From contig NZ_JAKMUS010000005.1 of NCBI RefSeq assembly GCF_027570075.1, positions 1-64,000 of the forward strand: DNA of 64,000 nucleotides, given 5' to 3'. The notes under the pieces are model-generated. The model did no database searches. It saw only the letters and a program-made list of their open reading frames with translations, and was not told the DNA's origin. Each line of letters starts with the position of its first letter. The first letter of the stretch is position 1. This DNA comes from Corynebacterium meitnerae. GTDB taxonomy: Bacteria > Actinomycetota > Actinomycetes > Mycobacteriales > Mycobacteriaceae. The position numbers and the translations under genes are program-made. Positions 1 through 8,010 of this stretch are shown here, in pieces.

Positions 1-31
1 AACTAGGCGCAACTAGGCGCTAGCAAACCAG

Positions 32-63
32 ACCCTGGCAGGTATCCACCTGTCGGGGTTTTT
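32..63 (+). terminator. Rho-independent terminator of an upstream gene
   Basis: Imperfect 12-bp stem (32-43 with 48-59, two mismatched or wobble positions), 4-base loop, then a run of five T. It probably ends a plus-strand gene that stops before the window. A 10-base direct repeat AACTAGGCGC lies at 1-20. Confidence 0.6.
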
Positions 64-92
64 GGCGTCTTGGCGCCGCCTGACCTCACCTT

Positions 93-120
93 TTGCACAT
101 CTTTGCACTGGGTGTAAAGT
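93..120 (+). promoter_or_regulatory. Promoter of the TetR-MFS operon, leaderless start
   Basis: TTGCAC at 93-98 and TAAAGT at 115-120 are separated by 16 bases. The ATG at 129 lies 8 bases after the -10 element, where transcription should begin, and no ribosome binding site precedes it. Confidence 0.5.
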
Positions 121-128
121 TTCTGGCC

Positions 129-740
129 ATGGGTTGGGAACACAAGCGGCGGGAAACGCGGCGGAGGATAGTGGAGAGTGCGGCGGGGCTCGTCGAAAAG
201 CATGGCTTTGATGATGTGACCGTCGAGGACATCTGCGCCGATGCCGGCATTTCGCGGCGGACGTTTTTCAACTACATGAAGTCCAAGGATGAGGCCGTGC
301 TGGGGCCAGCACCCCTGACGGTGTGTGAGGACGGGCTGCGCACAATCGCGGAGACGCAGGCAGATAACCTCGTCGACCTGGTCCTCAGCGCGAGCAGTGT
401 GTCGCAAGGAGTGATCGCAGGGCAGGACGCTTTTGCGCGGCGCCGCAAGATCTTCGCTGAGAATCCGACGCTCGCCTCGCTCGCGATGGCGCGCAGGCGC
501 ACGATGCTCACCTCGATCGCGGAGGCTCTCCACGAACACTTCACGCGCTTCCCCACAGATCGGCGCAGCCCAGAGCTCCCTGTGGAAGCGGAGATCCAGG
601 CGCTCATCGAGCTTGTCCAGGCTGCGGTGAGCATCACTGCCTTCCAGCCTGAATTCTTCGATCCGGACCTCGACCTGCGCGACAACGTCCGCAACGCCGC
701 CATGTTCATCATTGACTACGCAAGGAAACTCGAATGGTAG
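129..740 (+). CDS. TetR family transcriptional regulator
   Basis: A 203-residue TetR-type repressor. The N-terminal helix-turn-helix lies at about residues 30-58 (core DICADAGISRRTFFNYM), and the C-terminal two-thirds is the variable ligand-binding helical domain. The ATG at 129 is preferred because a good -10 hexamer sits 8 bases upstream; an in-frame TTG at 93 would add 12 residues but falls inside the promoter. The stop overlaps the start of the downstream DHA2-family exporter by a few bases, so the two are co-transcribed. From family knowledge, the protein most likely represses its own operon and is released by a transported compound. The ligand cannot be inferred. Confidence 0.9.
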   Translation: MGWEHKRRETRRRIVESAAGLVEKHGFDDVTVEDICADAGISRRTFFNYMKSKDEAVLGPAPLTVCEDGLRTIAETQADNLVDLVLSASSVSQGVIAGQDAFARRRKIFAENPTLASLAMARRRTMLTSIAEALHEHFTRFPTDRRSPELPVEAEIQALIELVQAAVSITAFQPEFFDPDLDLRDNVRNAAMFIIDYARKLEW

Positions 741-2266
741 ACACACAAAAGCCGAACGTCGGGCTCGTGTTCAGTGCGCTGCTCCTCACCATGCTGATGA
801 GCTCGCTCGGACAGATGATCTTCTCTTCTGCCTTGCCCACGATCGTGGGTGAGCTCGGCGGTGTCGAGCACATGAGCTGGGTGATCTCCGGATTCATGGT
901 CACCATGACCATCGCGCTGCCGATCTACGGCAAGCTTGGCGACGGCCTTGGCCGCAAATGGTTCTACATCTCCGGCATCGCCTTCTTCATCGTGGGTTCA
1001 GCGCTGGGTGGCTTTGCCAACTCGATGACCATGCTCATCATCGGGCGCGCGGTGCAGGGTTTCGGCGCAGGCGGCATGATGATTAACTCGCAGGCGATCA
1101 TCGCGGAGGTCGTCCCGGCGCGTCAGCGCGGCAAGTACATGGGTGTCATGGGTGCCGTTTTTGGTATTTCCTCGGTGCTGGGGCCAGTGCTCGGCGGCTG
1201 GTTCACGGATGGCCCTGGCTGGCGTTGGGGCCTGTGGATGAATATCCCGCTGGGGCTGCTCGCCATGACGGTGGCCACGTTGGTGCTCCACTTGTCTAAG
1301 GGCAACCGTGATGGGTTCCGCTTCGACTGGCTGGGCGCCGCGCTCCTGACGGTGGCCACGTCCACGCTTATTCTGGCGACGACGTGGGGTGGGCTGCAGT
1401 ACCCGTGGACGTCGGCACGCATTCTGGGCTTGCTGGGTACCTCGGCCGTGGCGGCAGCGATCTTCGTGGCTGTGGAGCTCCGCGCCACGAACCCGCTCGT
1501 GCCCATGCATCTGTTCCGCAACCGCAACATGGTGCTCACCACCGCTGCCGGCGTCGTGCTCGGCGTAGCCATGGTCAGCGTGATGGCATACATGCCCACG
1601 TACCTGCAGATGGTGCACGCGCTGAGCCCCACGGAGGCTGGTTTCATGATGATCCCCATGGTCGGCGGCATGATCCTCACCTCCACCGGCTCCGGCGCGC
1701 TCATTGCGCGCCGCGGGAATTACAAGATATTCCCCATCATCGGCCTGTGCACCATCGCGGTCGGATGCTTCTTGCTCACGCGCTTGACGGTGGACACAGA
1801 CCTCTGGACGCTTGGCGCCTACATCTTCGTCTACGGCTTCGGCCTGGGTCTGGTCATGCAGGTGCTCATTCTCATCGTGCAGAATTCGTTCCCGCTGTCC
1901 GTGGTGGGCACGGCGACGGCCGCGAATAACTTCTTCCGACAGATCGGCATGTCCGTGGGCGCCTCGGTGGTGGGCTCGATGTTCATTCACAACATGCAGA
2001 ACAACATGGCAGAGCGCCTGCCCGCAGCCCTCGCCGCCATGGGACCCCAGGGCGCGGAATTCGCCGCCGCGTTCCAGGAGGGCGCGGCACAGTCCTTGAC
2101 GCCAGGTGCGGTCAGTCAGCTGCCGGAGCAGCTTCGCGACGTCATCTCCAGCAGCTACAACGACGGCCTCACCCCGATCTTCCTCCTGCTCATCCCACTG
2201 GTTCTCGCAGCGGCAGCCATGTTGCTGCCCGTGCACGAGGACAAGCTGAAAGAAACGGTGGACTAG
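734..2266 (+). CDS. MFS exporter, DHA2 (EmrB/QacA-like) family
   Basis: A 510-residue integral membrane protein with the length and hydrophobic pattern of the 14-helix drug:H+ antiporters. Motif A appears as GKLGDGLGRK (about residues 62-71), and the motif C region GISSVLGPVLGGWF lies near residue 150 in helix 5. The start overlaps the tetR stop, which indicates translational coupling. The family exports lipophilic or cationic compounds at the cost of protons; the pairing with TetR supports a drug or toxic-metabolite efflux role. The last bases form a CTAG overlap with the converging acetyltransferase gene, so no separate terminator fits between them. Confidence 0.92.
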   Translation: MVDTQKPNVGLVFSALLLTMLMSSLGQMIFSSALPTIVGELGGVEHMSWVISGFMVTMTIALPIYGKLGDGLGRKWFYISGIAFFIVGSALGGFANSMTMLIIGRAVQGFGAGGMMINSQAIIAEVVPARQRGKYMGVMGAVFGISSVLGPVLGGWFTDGPGWRWGLWMNIPLGLLAMTVATLVLHLSKGNRDGFRFDWLGAALLTVATSTLILATTWGGLQYPWTSARILGLLGTSAVAAAIFVAVELRATNPLVPMHLFRNRNMVLTTAAGVVLGVAMVSVMAYMPTYLQMVHALSPTEAGFMMIPMVGGMILTSTGSGALIARRGNYKIFPIIGLCTIAVGCFLLTRLTVDTDLWTLGAYIFVYGFGLGLVMQVLILIVQNSFPLSVVGTATAANNFFRQIGMSVGASVVGSMFIHNMQNNMAERLPAALAAMGPQGAEFAAAFQEGAAQSLTPGAVSQLPEQLRDVISSSYNDGLTPIFLLLIPLVLAAAAMLLPVHEDKLKETVD

Positions 2267-2817
2267 CTGTCTGTGCCGTCCGCCTCCGGCTTCTCCCCCG
2301 GCTTCGGCAGCAGCAGCTCATAGATATCGGTGTCACGCCAGGTGCCGGCCATTTCGCCGTACGTCATCTTGGCCATCTGGTGGTAAGTGCCCACTTTGAC
2401 GAAGCCGCGGGAGATGTGCAGCCCCGCGGAGCCCTCATTCTCCGGGAAGATCCAGGAGTGGATGGACCACTTGTTCAGGCCCTTGCAGGTCTCAATAAGC
2501 TTGTCCAGCAGCGCGCCCGACACACCGCGGCCGCGGGCCTCTTCACGGGTGTAAATCGAGTCTTCGACCACGCCATGAAAAACGCTTCTCGACGACGCCT
2601 GCGCCGCCGCTACCCACCCCAACACGTAATCATCATTGTCTTTCTCCGTGGCAACGAAGACAGTCTCAATGATCTTGTTCGTGGAGAACTTCGCCCACGT
2701 TGGGCCCTCGGTTTCATAGGACGCGTGGCCTGTGCCCAAACCGGCCTCGTAGATCTCGCGGACTTGCGGGTAGTCTTCGGGCCGGATGGGGCGAATGGTG
2801 AAATCGCGTTCAGACAT
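2263..2817 (-). CDS. GNAT N-acetyltransferase, phosphinothricin acetyltransferase-like
   Basis: A 184-residue GNAT enzyme. The acetyl-CoA binding loop is visible as EEARGRGVSGALLDKL (about residues 93-108), preceded by the strand EDSIYTREE and followed by ENEGSAGLHISRGFVKVG, the typical end of the fold in phosphinothricin acetyltransferase-like proteins. It should acetylate a primary amine with acetyl-CoA in the cytoplasm; the substrate is not evident. The start has a -10 hexamer TACGAT 7 bases upstream and no ribosome binding site, so it is probably translated from a leaderless mRNA. It converges on the MFS gene with a 4-base stop overlap. Confidence 0.88.
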   Translation of the reverse strand: MSERDFTIRPIRPEDYPQVREIYEAGLGTGHASYETEGPTWAKFSTNKIIETVFVATEKDNDDYVLGWVAAAQASSRSVFHGVVEDSIYTREEARGRGVSGALLDKLIETCKGLNKWSIHSWIFPENEGSAGLHISRGFVKVGTYHQMAKMTYGEMAGTWRDTDIYELLLPKPGEKPEADGTDS

Positions 2818-2824
2818 GGCGCCT

Positions 2825-2830
2825 ATCGTA
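2825..2830 (-). promoter_or_regulatory. -10 element (TACGAT) for the leaderless GNAT gene
   Basis: On the minus strand TACGAT is followed by 7 bases and then the ATG at 2817. Confidence 0.45.
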
Positions 2831-2860
2831 CAACCAGAAAAGAGCCCAACCTGACATTGG

Positions 2861-4204
2861 CTAGTGTTCCTGGTCTTCGAGAAGGTCAGTGACCAATTCC
2901 GCGATCGCGGACCGCTCCGACCGCGTCAGAGTGATGTGGGCGAACAGATCCTCCCCCTTCAGCTTCTCGATGACCGCCTGCACCCCGTCATGCCGACCCA
3001 CGCGCAAGTTGTCGCGCTGGGCAACATCGTGTGTGAGCACAACACGCGAACCTCGCCCCAGACGGGACAGCACCGTCAGGAGCACGTTGCGCTCGAGGGA
3101 TTGGGCTTCGTCGACGATCACGAATGCGTCGTGAAGCGAGCGGCCCCTAATGTGCGTCAGCGGCAAGACTTCGAGCAGATCGCGCGCGGCGATTTCCTCC
3201 ATGACGTTGTCAGACACGACGCCCTCAAGCGTGTCATAGACCGCCTGGGACCACGGGTTCATCTTCTCCATCTCATCGCCCGGCAGGTAGCCCAGGTTCT
3301 GCCCGCCAACAGCGTAGAGCGGGCGGAAGACGATGATGCGCTTGTGGTCCCCGCGCTCCAGGACGGACTCGAGGCCCGCGCACAGCGCCAGCGCCGATTT
3401 ACCGGTGCCGGCGCGGCCGCCGATGGAGACGATGCCCACGGAAGCGTCGAGAAGCAGATCGAGCGCAACCCGCTGTTCCGCGGAGCGACCGGACAACCCG
3501 AAGGCGTCGATGTCCCCGCGCACGAGGCGCAGCCCGCCGCTCGGCGCAACACGTGCCAGCGCCGACTGCGTACCTGCCTGCACCCGCACGCCGCAGTGCA
3601 CCGGCAGTTCCCCGGTATCCACAGCAACGAAGCCGGTGGCGTAGAGCTCGTCGATCTCTTCCCCGGAGACCTCCAACTCAGCCATGCCCGTGTAGCCCGT
3701 GAGCACCACATCCTGCGCGCGGTATTCCTGTGCGGGCAAGCCCACGGCACCGGCTTTAACGCGCAGCGGCACATCCTTGGTCACCAAAACGGTGTCCTTG
3801 CCCTCCTGCAGGAAGTTGTAAGCGCACGCGAGAATCCGGTTGTCATTCTCCGTGCCCCGCAGCGCCGCCGGAAGATTCTCCTGCGACTGGTGGTTCAACT
3901 CCACCCGCAGCGTGCCGCCGTCCACGTTGACCGGCATGGGCTGATCCAGCCGGTCATAATCAGCGCGCAGGTCCTCCAAAAAGCGAAGAGCTTGGCGGGC
4001 GTACCAGCCAAGCTCTGGGTGATGGCGTTTGTTCTCCAGCTCCGCGATGACCACGAGCGGCAACACAACGCTGTGCTCTGCGAATTTCCGCAGCGCCCAC
4101 GGGTCGGACAACAGGACCGATGTGTCCACCACGTAGGTTCTCAACGCCGTCGGTGGCGTGAGTTGTTCAAAAGTATCTAGTTGCGTAACAGGAGGGTTCA
4201 ACAT
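2861..4204 (-). CDS. PhoH family ATPase with N-terminal PIN domain
   Basis: A 447-residue two-domain protein. Residues of about 24-150 form a PIN ribonuclease domain, starting with [11 protein letters not shown] and keeping later acidic positions ([20 protein letters not shown]). The C-terminal half is a PhoH ATPase with Walker [12 protein letters not shown] and Walker [14 protein letters not shown]. This is the PhoH2 architecture of actinobacteria, in which ATP-driven RNA unwinding is coupled to cleavage. Unlike mycobacterial phoH2, no small antitoxin-like frame precedes it. The start is set by GGGGAG 6 bases upstream of the ATG. Cytoplasmic. Confidence 0.93.
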   Translation of the reverse strand: MLNPPVTQLDTFEQLTPPTALRTYVVDTSVLLSDPWALRKFAEHSVVLPLVVIAELENKRHHPELGWYARQALRFLEDLRADYDRLDQPMPVNVDGGTLRVELNHQSQENLPAALRGTENDNRILACAYNFLQEGKDTVLVTKDVPLRVKAGAVGLPAQEYRAQDVVLTGYTGMAELEVSGEEIDELYATGFVAVDTGELPVHCGVRVQAGTQSALARVAPSGGLRLVRGDIDAFGLSGRSAEQRVALDLLLDASVGIVSIGGRAGTGKSALALCAGLESVLERGDHKRIIVFRPLYAVGGQNLGYLPGDEMEKMNPWSQAVYDTLEGVVSDNVMEEIAARDLLEVLPLTHIRGRSLHDAFVIVDEAQSLERNVLLTVLSRLGRGSRVVLTHDVAQRDNLRVGRHDGVQAVIEKLKGEDLFAHITLTRSERSAIAELVTDLLEDQEH

Positions 4205-4335
4205 GTAGCTCCCCTAGTGCGGTTGGCATGAGCCGTCACCGGTCTCCTCGGTGCCCGGCACCCGCCACACTAAGGGAGCAAGGTGGAAATTACATCGCTG
4301 TAAGATGAACTTCCGGTTACGAGCCCGTCAGCGCT

Positions 4336-4860
4336 TTAGCTCACGCGCTCCCCGAAGACACCGTTTTCCTCCAGCCACTCAATAGTGCCGTTTTGGAATT
4401 CCTGGATCCAGCCGTTCTTGCCATCACGCTCGGATTCAGCACCCGTCGGCAGGCCGATCTCATTGTCCAGGCCGCCATTTTCCTTCCACACGCGGGCAAT
4501 CTCACCAACGAGTGCCACCGGGCCACCGTCGGCGGTGTAGATGATGTTCTTGCCACCGGCGTACTCAATAAGCGTGGTGCCATCTTGACGGGACTCCACC
4601 TTCACCGGCTCACCCCAGTCACCCAGGCCGAGCTCCTCCGTCGCGTTGGCAGCCTTCGCTGGGACGAGAACCTTCGTGCCGTCCTGGGTGGTCAGCTCGA
4701 CGGTGCCGGTGTCTTCCTCAGCAACGTCCGTGGCCGTGCCCTCCGCAGCTGTCTCCGTGGCCTCTACCTTGCCTGCCTCCCCCTCATCATTGGAGCAGGC
4801 AGCAAGGCTAACAGCGAGCGCGAATGCCGTAGCGGAAGCAGCAATCTTACGGTTCATCAT
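4336..4860 (-). CDS. Lipoprotein with an LGFP-like repeat
   Basis: A 174-residue predicted lipoprotein. The ATG at 4860 is chosen because GAAAGGA lies 7 bases upstream; an upstream in-frame start would add 14 residues without a better site. The signal peptide ends in lipobox SLAAC with Cys22. An acidic Glu/Thr-rich linker follows, and then residues of about 80-170 resemble an LGFP repeat (VWKENGGLDNEIGLPTG, FQNGTIEW), a module found on corynebacterial and mycobacterial surface proteins and thought to bind the cell wall. A role anchoring to the envelope is an inference; no enzyme motif is seen. Confidence 0.82.
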   Translation of the reverse strand: MMNRKIAASATAFALAVSLAACSNDEGEAGKVEATETAAEGTATDVAEEDTGTVELTTQDGTKVLVPAKAANATEELGLGDWGEPVKVESRQDGTTLIEYAGGKNIIYTADGGPVALVGEIARVWKENGGLDNEIGLPTGAESERDGKNGWIQEFQNGTIEWLEENGVFGERVS

Positions 4861-4915
4861 GGAAACATCCTTTCGTCTCATGCGTTTAAGCGCATGCTTC
4901 ATTATGCAAAGAAGA

Positions 4916-4926
4916 GCTTATCGACG
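4916..4926 (+). repeat. Copy of the 11-base word GCTTATCGACG, overlapping a stop codon
   Basis: A perfect copy that contains the TAA stop of the LysR-like gene in reverse complement, so its sequence is not explained by codon choice for a Leu-Ile-Asp peptide. See the finding on this word for all copies. Confidence 0.7.
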
Positions 4927-5631
4927 TCTCCCCCTCCTCCCCGCCTGCTTCCTCCCACGCTTCTGGGCGCTCTTGTTCTGTGCACCCTTCTGCACAGTCT
5001 TCTGCGCGCTCTTCTGCCCGCTCTTCTGCGCATTCCTCTTTGCTGTCTTCTTTGCGGGACGCAAAGAAGCACGCGATGAGTTCCGTGTCCGCCCCTTGGC
5101 CACTCCGACGAAGTCTTGGACGGCATCACTGTCAGCGTTGACCTTCCACACCAAGCCAATCTCCGTCGGTTCCATCCCCTCTGGCTGGGAGGTGAGTTCC
5201 ACCACCGCTACCTGCTTCTTCGACAGGACCTTCAGCAACGGGGCGGGCGCATACGCAACGCCGACGTTGGCGGCGACGATTTGGAGGGCGGAGCGGAGGT
5301 CGTCGATAAGCGAATCTGGCTTGTACGTGAAGTTGATGATCTCCCCGGCGAACTCACGTGGCGCGAGCTTCTCCCCCATCTCCGCGAAGACCGAGTCTTT
5401 GGGCACGGCGACGCCCGGCGCCTCGCTGTAAAGGCTCACGCAGTGGTATGTCTCCCCCGGCTCCCCGACGCGGTCATCGAGGCGCATGAGCGCCAGGTCC
5501 GCCTCGCCCCCTTCGACGAGCGCAAACGGGTCATCCGATGGGAGTTCCTCCAGCCCGTGGTCCGTGGTTTCGCGGTAGCGCGCGAACCATTTCCCTGGCT
5601 CCGTACCGGTGACAAAAGCAATGCGCAGCAT
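4918..5631 (-). CDS. LysR-type substrate-binding domain protein lacking the HTH, with basic tail
   Basis: A 237-residue protein that begins directly with the first strand of a LysR-type effector-binding fold (LRIAFVTGTEPGKW) and runs through its two lobes to about residue 185. The usual N-terminal winged helix-turn-helix of about 60 residues is absent, and there is no signal peptide, so it is not a periplasmic binding protein. The last 50 or so residues are a Lys/Arg/Gln/Ala-rich tail (AKKTAKRNAQKSGQKS and similar units) ending in RRGRRR, resembling nucleic-acid-binding tails. It is divergent from the DUF5997 gene, only 22 bp between start codons. The stop codon lies within a copy of the GCTTATCGACG word. 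Function is unproven; a ligand-sensing subunit of a two-protein regulator is one possibility. Confidence 0.85.
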   Translation of the reverse strand: MLRIAFVTGTEPGKWFARYRETTDHGLEELPSDDPFALVEGGEADLALMRLDDRVGEPGETYHCVSLYSEAPGVAVPKDSVFAEMGEKLAPREFAGEIINFTYKPDSLIDDLRSALQIVAANVGVAYAPAPLLKVLSKKQVAVVELTSQPEGMEPTEIGLVWKVNADSDAVQDFVGVAKGRTRNSSRASLRPAKKTAKRNAQKSGQKSAQKTVQKGAQNKSAQKRGRKQAGRRGRRR

Positions 5632-5637
5632 GCCTCG

Positions 5638-5647
5638 ATGCTACCGT
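5638..5647. promoter_or_regulatory. Overlapping divergent -10 elements
   Basis: The minus-strand -10 TAGCAT (5638-5643) is 6 bases from the ATG at 5631. The plus-strand -10 TACCGT (5642-5647) is 6 bases from the ATG at 5654. They share two base pairs, so both polymerases cannot be bound at once, and each -35 region lies inside the other gene. Confidence 0.45.
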
Positions 5648-5653
5648 TTGGGC

Positions 5654-6025
5654 ATGAGCGAAACTCCGTCAACCGCCCCGTCCAGCACCGCGATGAAGCC
5701 GGCGACCGCCGCGAAGAAACTGGGCATCTACCTGCCCGCCACCCCGCCCGAATTCCAGGAAGGCGGCATCACGCACACCGAGCTGCGCGAACTGCAGGAC
5801 AATCCGCCGCAGTGGCTGACCGACCTGCGACTGAACGGCCCCCACCCGCGGCCAGAGGTGGCGCGCAAGCTGGGCATCTCCATCACCGCGTTGAAGAACA
5901 ACGACATGGACAAGCCCCTCACCAGCGCTGAGATCAAGGAGCTACTGAGCAACCAGCCCGCATGGTTGTCAGAGGCGCGCCGCATTCACGCTGAATCGCG
6001 TGGCAGCGCGCCTGCTGACGATTAA
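5654..6025 (+). CDS. DUF5997 family protein
   Basis: A 123-residue cytoplasmic protein of the actinobacterial DUF5997 family. It contains an internal duplication. Residues of about 17-62 (AAKKLGIYL then ITHTELRELQDNPPQWLTDLR) align with residues of about 66-112 (VARKLGISI then LTSAEIKELLSNQPAWLSEAR). The xARKLGIS segments look like the second and third helices of a small helix-turn-helix. The ATG at 5654 is used because a -10 hexamer sits 6 bases upstream with no ribosome binding site, as for other leaderless genes here. It is divergent from, and shares a promoter region with, the HTH-less LysR-like gene. Function unknown; DNA binding is inferred from the HTH-like repeats only. Confidence 0.8.
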   Translation: MSETPSTAPSSTAMKPATAAKKLGIYLPATPPEFQEGGITHTELRELQDNPPQWLTDLRLNGPHPRPEVARKLGISITALKNNDMDKPLTSAEIKELLSNQPAWLSEARRIHAESRGSAPADD

Positions 6026-6060
6026 TCCCCCTGTGCTTTGACGGCTTTAACGCCGGCGCC

Positions 6061-6948
6061 TTAGCGCGGTGCCGGCACGCCTGGGATCAGGCCGGCGAAC
6101 CATGCGCCGACTGCACCCAGGACAGCCAGCAGTGCCAAGGCGACACCGACACCAATCAAGGTTTTGAGATTCAATCCGGCCTTCTTCGTGAAGTCGTAGA
6201 CCTTGCCTTCTGCCTTGTTCGGCTTGACCGGCTTGTCGCCCTCCTTGGCAAAGAGCGGCGCGAGGGTCACGGAGCTGAGTGTCTCACCCTTCTTGTAGTT
6301 CAGCAGCGAGTCCACACCACCCTGCTCCAGAACGACCTTGGTGCTGGTGTTGTTCTCCTGCCCTTCGGGCTGCAGCGGGCGAGACAGATCGAAGGAGGCC
6401 AGAACAGCCTGGGACACAGACTCGTCATGCTGCTCTTGATCAGGCAGCGCACCCTTCAGCTTGTAGTCGGCGATGATGTAGCCCTTCTTGCCTTCCACCT
6501 TGATCTTGAAGTTGGAATAAGCCACGTCCATACCCCAAGTACGACCCTTACCCAGCCCCTCGTGCCCGAGGAACTCGATCTTGCCAAAAAGAGCCAGCTC
6601 GCCATTGCCGTTTGCATCGATGTGGGACTTCTCCGGATCAATCGGGAAGTTGAAGTTTGTCGCCTTGCCGGCTTCCTCCTTGGCGCTCACACCTTCGGAG
6701 AGCGTGATCTTTCCCGCGGCGGAACTCTGGAGGTACCGAAGGAAGGAAGCCTTGATCGGCCAGGACACGGTGCCGGACTTCACGTCACCAGCCTTGAGCA
6801 GACCCTCCTGGGCCACGTCCTGGACAGGGGCCGCCGCGTTGGTCGGCGATTCCTGGGCGCCAGCGTGGGGGGCAACAAAGACGCCAGCGGTGACGGCAGC
6901 CGCGGTACCAGCTGCCAGCAGAGAACGGGTGAAAAATGCACGAGACAT
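6061..6948 (-). CDS. HtaA-domain exported protein, membrane-anchored
   Basis: A 295-residue exported protein with one HtaA domain. The signal peptide (residues 1-31, ending AGA) is followed by a conserved region from GTVSWPIKASFLRYL to the VEGKKGYIIADY segment, the typical ends of the domain used by corynebacteria to bind haem. A Lys-rich linker leads to a C-terminal membrane helix (LIGVGVALALLAVLGAVGAW) and a short tail. The ATG at 6948 has GGAA close upstream; an in-frame TTG at 6978 is weaker. Unlike htaA near 59.7 kb, it is not next to hmu genes, and no clear DtxR box is visible upstream. Haem binding is inferred from the family. Confidence 0.85.
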   Translation of the reverse strand: MSRAFFTRSLLAAGTAAAVTAGVFVAPHAGAQESPTNAAAPVQDVAQEGLLKAGDVKSGTVSWPIKASFLRYLQSSAAGKITLSEGVSAKEEAGKATNFNFPIDPEKSHIDANGNGELALFGKIEFLGHEGLGKGRTWGMDVAYSNFKIKVEGKKGYIIADYKLKGALPDQEQHDESVSQAVLASFDLSRPLQPEGQENNTSTKVVLEQGGVDSLLNYKKGETLSSVTLAPLFAKEGDKPVKPNKAEGKVYDFTKKAGLNLKTLIGVGVALALLAVLGAVGAWFAGLIPGVPAPR

Positions 6949-7067
6949 AGCAGTTCCAATCAATCGAAAGGTGTCCAACTTATTGCTGGCGGTGAGCCTA
7001 TCACAAAGCCCAGTTCAGAACGCCATTTCACAAAACTAGACAGAGTGGTGTAGTTTGAACGAACCAA

Positions 7068-7080
7068 GCGGTTTAACCGC
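7068..7080. promoter_or_regulatory. Inverted repeat GCGGT-TTA-ACCGC upstream of the ABC operon
   Basis: A perfect 5-bp inverted repeat with a 3-base centre, flanked by further weaker symmetry (GAAC on the left, GTTC on the right). It lies about 30 bases before the ATG at 7111, a position where a repressor could block the amino acid importer operon. Confidence 0.35.
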
Positions 7081-7110
7081 GTTCCGTTCACTTAAAGAAA
7101 GTTCATCATC

Positions 7111-8007
7111 ATGTCATTCTTCTCGTCCCGAAAGTCCCGCGCTTCCCGCAAGCGCATCGCCGCGGGCGCCGCAGCACTTCTTGCGGCTGTCTCTCTTACT
7201 GCTTGCTCTGTAGACGCCGGTAGCAGCGACGGCGCTGCCGGTGCGGAGCCGTCGGCGGACTTCCGCAATGTGGCCGCGATTCAGGAGTCCGGCTCCGTGA
7301 AGATCGGCGTGTTCTCCGACAAGTCCCCGTTCGGCTACGTGGATGCCAACGGCGAGTACGCGGGCTACGACATCGAGTACGGCAACCGTCTAGGCCAGGA
7401 CCTGGGCGTTGACGTCGAGTACGTGCCGGTAGAGGCCGCCTCCCGCGTGGAGTTCTTGGACACCAACAAGGTCGACATCATCCTGGCCAACTTCACGGTG
7501 ACTCCGGAGCGTGCGGAGAAGGTGGATTACGCCAACCCGTACATGAAGGTGTCGCTGGGCGCGGTCACGCCGGACAATGCGCCGATCGATAGCGTTGAGG
7601 GGCTTGAGGGCAAGAACGTGATCGTCGTGAAGGGCACGACCGCGGAGGCGTACCTGGAGAAGAACCACCCAGAGATCAAGCTGACCAAGTTTGAGCAGTA
7701 CACGGAAGCAACCAATGCGCTTCTCGACGGCCGTGGCGACGCCTGGGTCACCGACAACACCGAGGCCCTCGCCTGGGCAGCACAGACGGACGGCTTCTCC
7801 GCCACGATCCCGACGTTGGGTGAGACCGATACCATCGCGGGTGCCGTCGCTAAGGGCAACGACGACCTGCGCGAATGGCTGAACAATAACCTGGTCGAGC
7901 TGGGCAAGGAGAACTTCTTCCACAACGCCTACGAGAAGACCTTGAAGCCGGTCTACGGCGACGCAGTTTCCGCTGACGACTTGGTCGTTGAGGGCGGACA
8001 GCTCTAA
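7111..8007 (+). CDS. Polar amino acid ABC transporter, substrate-binding lipoprotein
   Basis: A 298-residue family 3 solute-binding protein. It has an Arg/Lys-rich N-region, a hydrophobic signal core and lipobox SLTAC with Cys32, so it is anchored to the outer face of the membrane. The mature part shows the family marks: VKIGVFSDKSPFGY, YDIEYGNRLGQDL, DIILANFTVTPERAEKVDYANPY and KNVIVVKGTTAE. It should deliver a polar amino acid, of the glutamate/glutamine/aspartate type, to the two permeases encoded next. The ATG is preceded by GAAAG about 11 bases upstream. The downstream permease starts 3 bases after the stop. The exact substrate cannot be decided from sequence. Confidence 0.92.
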   Translation: MSFFSSRKSRASRKRIAAGAAALLAAVSLTACSVDAGSSDGAAGAEPSADFRNVAAIQESGSVKIGVFSDKSPFGYVDANGEYAGYDIEYGNRLGQDLGVDVEYVPVEAASRVEFLDTNKVDIILANFTVTPERAEKVDYANPYMKVSLGAVTPDNAPIDSVEGLEGKNVIVVKGTTAEAYLEKNHPEIKLTKFEQYTEATNALLDGRGDAWVTDNTEALAWAAQTDGFSATIPTLGETDTIAGAVAKGNDDLREWLNNNLVELGKENFFHNAYEKTLKPVYGDAVSADDLVVEGGQL

Positions 8008-8010
8008 CTC

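Noticed and set aside
998-2236. A 412-codon open frame antisense to the DHA2 exporter gene
   Set aside because: Low-complexity His/Arg/Glu composition mirrors hydrophobic codons of the exporter.
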